Below are positions 61,978 to 64,000 of a DNA stretch of 64,000 nucleotides, piece after piece. This DNA is from Treponema sp. (GTDB lineage Bacteria; Spirochaetota; Spirochaetia; Treponematales; Breznakiellaceae): the NCBI GenBank assembly GCA_031266775.1, contig JAISAQ010000053.1:1-64000 (forward strand), written 5' to 3'. Both the position numbers and the translations under genes were made by a program. The notes under the pieces are model-generated. The model had not been told where the DNA came from and searched no databases. It saw only the letters and a program-made list of their open reading frames with translations. The first letter of the stretch is position 1; each line of letters starts with the position of its first letter.

Positions 61978-63414
61978 TTAAAAACGGAAGTAAATAAACG
62001 GATTATATGCGCTGCTTGCGAGGCTGCATATTGAAAGAACAAACAGGCACAGGCTAACGCCGTATTTTATTATACGGACGGGCTCGGCAAGGGGACCGCT
62101 TTGAATCAAGGACCCGATTTTACGCCACCATGGCGCCGAAAACGCTATTCCGGCTGCCAGCAGCATATAGAACCGCGCGTCAACAAGCAGTCTTAATTCG
62201 GGATGATCCTGGGTATTGTTGTAACGGAACAGGTTTGAAATAAATTCGACGCTTTCCCTGAGCTCAAGCCTGAAAAACACCCACAGCAGCACAACGCACG
62301 CCAGCGTATAAATGTGCGCAAGGGCACGTTTGATAATTCCGTCCTTTATGACGGCGTTTATCCTGCCACCCGCTATTCTTTCAATGAACGATATGGTGCC
62401 GTGTCCCAGCCCCCACAGGATAAAACTGACGGAGGCTCCGTGCCAGAGGCCGGTAATGAAGAAAACGATGTACAGGTTAATTGCCGTTCTTCCCTTGCTC
62501 TTTCTGTTCCCGCCAAGCGGAATATACACATAGTCCATGAACCATCGTGACAGAGAGATGTGCCATCTTCTCCAGAATTCCCTTATTGATTTTGAAATAT
62601 ACGGATAGTTGAAATTTTCCAGAAAATTAAACCCGAACATCTTTCCAAGGCCGATTGCCATGTCGGAATATCCCGAGAAATCATAGTAGATCTGCAGACT
62701 GTACGATATGATGGCTATCCACGAGTAGTATGTCGGCACCGACAGGGGAGCCAGTTCAAAAATACCATCGGCTACTTCCGCAAATGAATTTGCAAGGAGT
62801 ACTTTTTTGGCCAATCCGGCGGTAAACCGCTCGGCCCCGCCGGCAAACAGACTCACGCTATGGGTTCTTTTATATATTTGCTCATTAATGTCGTGGTATC
62901 TGACAATAGGGCCCGCTATTAACTGCGGAAAAAACGTTATAAAGAGACCCAAATCCAAAACATTTCTTTGAACCAGGTTTCTGTCCTTGTAGACATCGAT
63001 TATATATGAGATCGACTGAAAGGTATAAAATGAAATGCCTATTGGCATGATGATGTTTTTTATTGTGATTGACGGCAGGCCCAGGCCTGAAAAAAGCGGA
63101 TTAACCAGGCCGGCGGCAAATCCGAGGTATTTAAAATAGAATAGAACCAGGAGATTGCCGGCGACGGCGGTTCCCAGAACAATCTTTTTGCGGATGCCAC
63201 CCGGGGGTTCATCGGCAATAAACAGTCCCATCCTGTAATTAAACAGGATTGACAATATCATGATTAAAACGTATTTTGGCTCCCCCCATGCATAAAAGAC
63301 AAGACTGCAAAACAGCAGTATAAAATTTTTTCCTTTAACGACCGGACAGTAGTAATACAACAGCAGAACAACCGGCAGAAAAACAACCAGGAATGTAATT
63401 GAACTGAATAGCAT
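61978..63414 (-). CDS. MBOAT-family O-acyltransferase (AlgI/DltB-like)
   Basis: A 478-aa protein with 10-12 membrane segments. YAWGEPKYVLIMILSILFNY near residue 45 and the conserved histidine in TGLWHGASVSFILWGLGHG mark the family. It brings acetyl groups across the membrane for a partner such as the AlgX-like protein downstream. No alginate or cellulose synthesis genes are nearby, so the target polymer is unknown. Confidence 0.88.
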   Translation of the reverse strand: MLFSSITFLVVFLPVVLLLYYYCPVVKGKNFILLFCSLVFYAWGEPKYVLIMILSILFNYRMGLFIADEPPGGIRKKIVLGTAVAGNLLVLFYFKYLGFAAGLVNPLFSGLGLPSITIKNIIMPIGISFYTFQSISYIIDVYKDRNLVQRNVLDLGLFITFFPQLIAGPIVRYHDINEQIYKRTHSVSLFAGGAERFTAGLAKKVLLANSFAEVADGIFELAPLSVPTYYSWIAIISYSLQIYYDFSGYSDMAIGLGKMFGFNFLENFNYPYISKSIREFWRRWHISLSRWFMDYVYIPLGGNRKSKGRTAINLYIVFFITGLWHGASVSFILWGLGHGTISFIERIAGGRINAVIKDGIIKRALAHIYTLACVVLLWVFFRLELRESVEFISNLFRYNNTQDHPELRLLVDARFYMLLAAGIAFSAPWWRKIGSLIQSGPLAEPVRIIKYGVSLCLFVLSICSLASSAYNPFIYFRF

Positions 63415-63435
63415 GTAGTACAGATCTCCCTTAAT

Positions 63436-63477
63436 TAGTGTCTATCCATAATGTGGACACATTGTGGACAGACACTA
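63436..63477. repeat. Large near-perfect hairpin between META lipoprotein and MBOAT genes
   Basis: The 20-base arms (63436-63455 and 63458-63477) match in 18 of 20 positions. The right arm covers the stop codon of the META gene. It could be a terminator, or the closely spaced end pair of a decayed mobile element (TAGTGTCT at both outer ends). Confidence 0.6.
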
Positions 63478-63936
63478 GTTAAACGTAAATACCATGACCG
63501 CCTCACGGCCGTCCGGTCCTATTGTGGAAAGCTCCAGGTTTTTCCTGTTGATATTCCATTTGTAGGCGTTTTGCAAACAGGCGAAGAACTCCTTTTCCTT
63601 GAGTTTTTCGGGTTCCACAATGGGCGCCATGAGCGTTCCCGCCACAGGGTCGACGGAAATGGTTCTGTCCTTGTCCGTTCCCGGTTTATAGGAAGCAAAA
63701 TAGCGGTTGGGCGCGCCCGTGCCGCTGATCCTTTCGGCATCAAAATTCAGGGTAAAGATTTCGCCAAAACCTTCGGAGGCGAGCCTGGTCCGGTCAAAGA
63801 CGATACTTGAAGATCCGGTCCTGATTTCGATCAGCCGCCATTCTTTCCCCAGAAGATCGGAAAATTTCGGACTGCCTGCACACGCGCCCATAACAACGAG
63901 CGCCGCAGACAAGAAAGCGGTTTGTACAATTTTCAT
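63475..63936 (-). CDS. META-domain lipoprotein (HslJ-like)
   Basis: A 153-aa exported protein. Start ATG 63936, 5 bases after AGGGG; the frame upstream is not needed. Lipobox MGAC (Cys19). The mature part has WRLIEIRTGSSS, FTLNFDAERISG and NRYFASY, the strand pattern of META/HslJ domains found in heat-shock and motility-related proteins. It is probably cotranscribed with the MBOAT gene unless the hairpin between them stops transcription. Confidence 0.78.
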   Translation of the reverse strand: MKIVQTAFLSAALVVMGACAGSPKFSDLLGKEWRLIEIRTGSSSIVFDRTRLASEGFGEIFTLNFDAERISGTGAPNRYFASYKPGTDKDRTISVDPVAGTLMAPIVEPEKLKEKEFFACLQNAYKWNINRKNLELSTIGPDGREAVMVFTFN

Positions 63937-63977
63937 TGTTTCCCCTGTGATGTAATTGAGTATATACACTATAGTAG

Positions 63978-64000
63978 AGTTATTCAATGACTTCAGTTTG
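63978..64000. repeat. TTCA-loop hairpin cut by the window edge
   Basis: The left arm TTATTCAATGA and loop CTTCAGTT match the element at 18829 on the other strand. The right arm lies beyond the window. Confidence 0.45.

Noticed and set aside
63436..63477. DnaA-box-like TGTCCACA sequences
   Set aside because: Only 7 of 9 matches to the DnaA box consensus, and only within a hairpin arm pair. There is no dnaA, A+T-rich unwinding element or further boxes nearby.
1..64000. tRNA, rRNA, CRISPR arrays, complete insertion sequences, riboswitches
   Set aside because: I looked for cloverleaf-type arms, regular spaced repeats and transposase motifs on both strands and found none that I could support by eye. 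A covariance-model scan would be needed to exclude small RNAs.

Overview
The window looks like chromosomal DNA from a spirochaete of the treponeme type, plausibly a gut treponeme. The evidence is the conserved block rpmH-rnpA-yidD-yidC-jag, a GyrA with a QGRGGKG GyrA box, many lipoproteins with loose spirochaetal lipoboxes, an HDOD signalling protein, and several conserved proteins I know only as treponemal hypotheticals. The genus is an inference from gene content and protein style; no database search was run. gyrA, the rpmH/rnpA/yidC block and an exact 16-bp parS site (11221-11236) suggest a region not far from the replication origin, although dnaA is not in the window.

Layout. 1-2.7 kb: the C-terminal end of an unidentified protein and four small or membrane hypotheticals. 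2.8-11.1 kb (minus): a five-gene operon in which a 1251-aa GH13-type glycosidase, the signal peptide peptidase SppA, an HD-domain protein, a MATE exporter and an alkyltransferase-like DNA-repair protein are joined by three ATGA overlaps and one 4-nt gap. 11.1-14 kb: parS, a YjdF-like membrane protein, and an AAA ATPase overlapping a small PD-(D/E)XK nuclease-like gene, the best candidate here for an undescribed defence-type module. 14-21 kb: lipase, glycerate kinase, gyrA, ferritin, and a conserved 550-aa protein behind a perfect sigma70 promoter. 21.4-25.6 kb: two surface lipoproteins (CAP plus transglutaminase; HExxH metallopeptidase), a small HNH protein and a 35-codon signal-peptide-like ORF, divergent from an XRE regulator with a dyad across the shared promoter. 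25.5-31.8 kb (minus): a five-gene operon with lspA and a Nif3-like gene.

31.9-46.5 kb (plus): an HDOD protein, then a carbohydrate cluster made of a ROK regulator, two ABC permeases, a solute-binding protein, two TIM-barrel isomerases/epimerases, a Gfo/Idh oxidoreductase, a cupin isomerase-like protein, a GHL6/GH42-like glycosidase and two zinc alcohol dehydrogenases. It carries no ABC ATPase and no recognisable sugar kinase. rpe faces its 3' end. 47-56 kb: malQ, small hypotheticals, an outer-membrane barrel protein, a DHH phosphoesterase and an M16 lipoprotein peptidase. 56-59.4 kb (minus): rpmH to jag, the ribosome/RNase P/membrane-insertion operon. 59.6-64 kb: an aminopeptidase-like lipoprotein, an AlgX/AlgJ-like plus MBOAT O-acetylation pair, and a META-domain lipoprotein.

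Three sequence-level patterns stand out. A family of dispersed hairpins shares a TTCA/TGAA loop. At least six genes lack a Shine-Dalgarno and have a -10-like hexamer 6-15 nt before the start codon, which suggests leaderless mRNAs. The rnpA frame has no ATG, GTG or TTG codon upstream of its conserved N-terminal region, which points to an unusual start codon. I saw no tRNA, rRNA, CRISPR array or intact insertion sequence.
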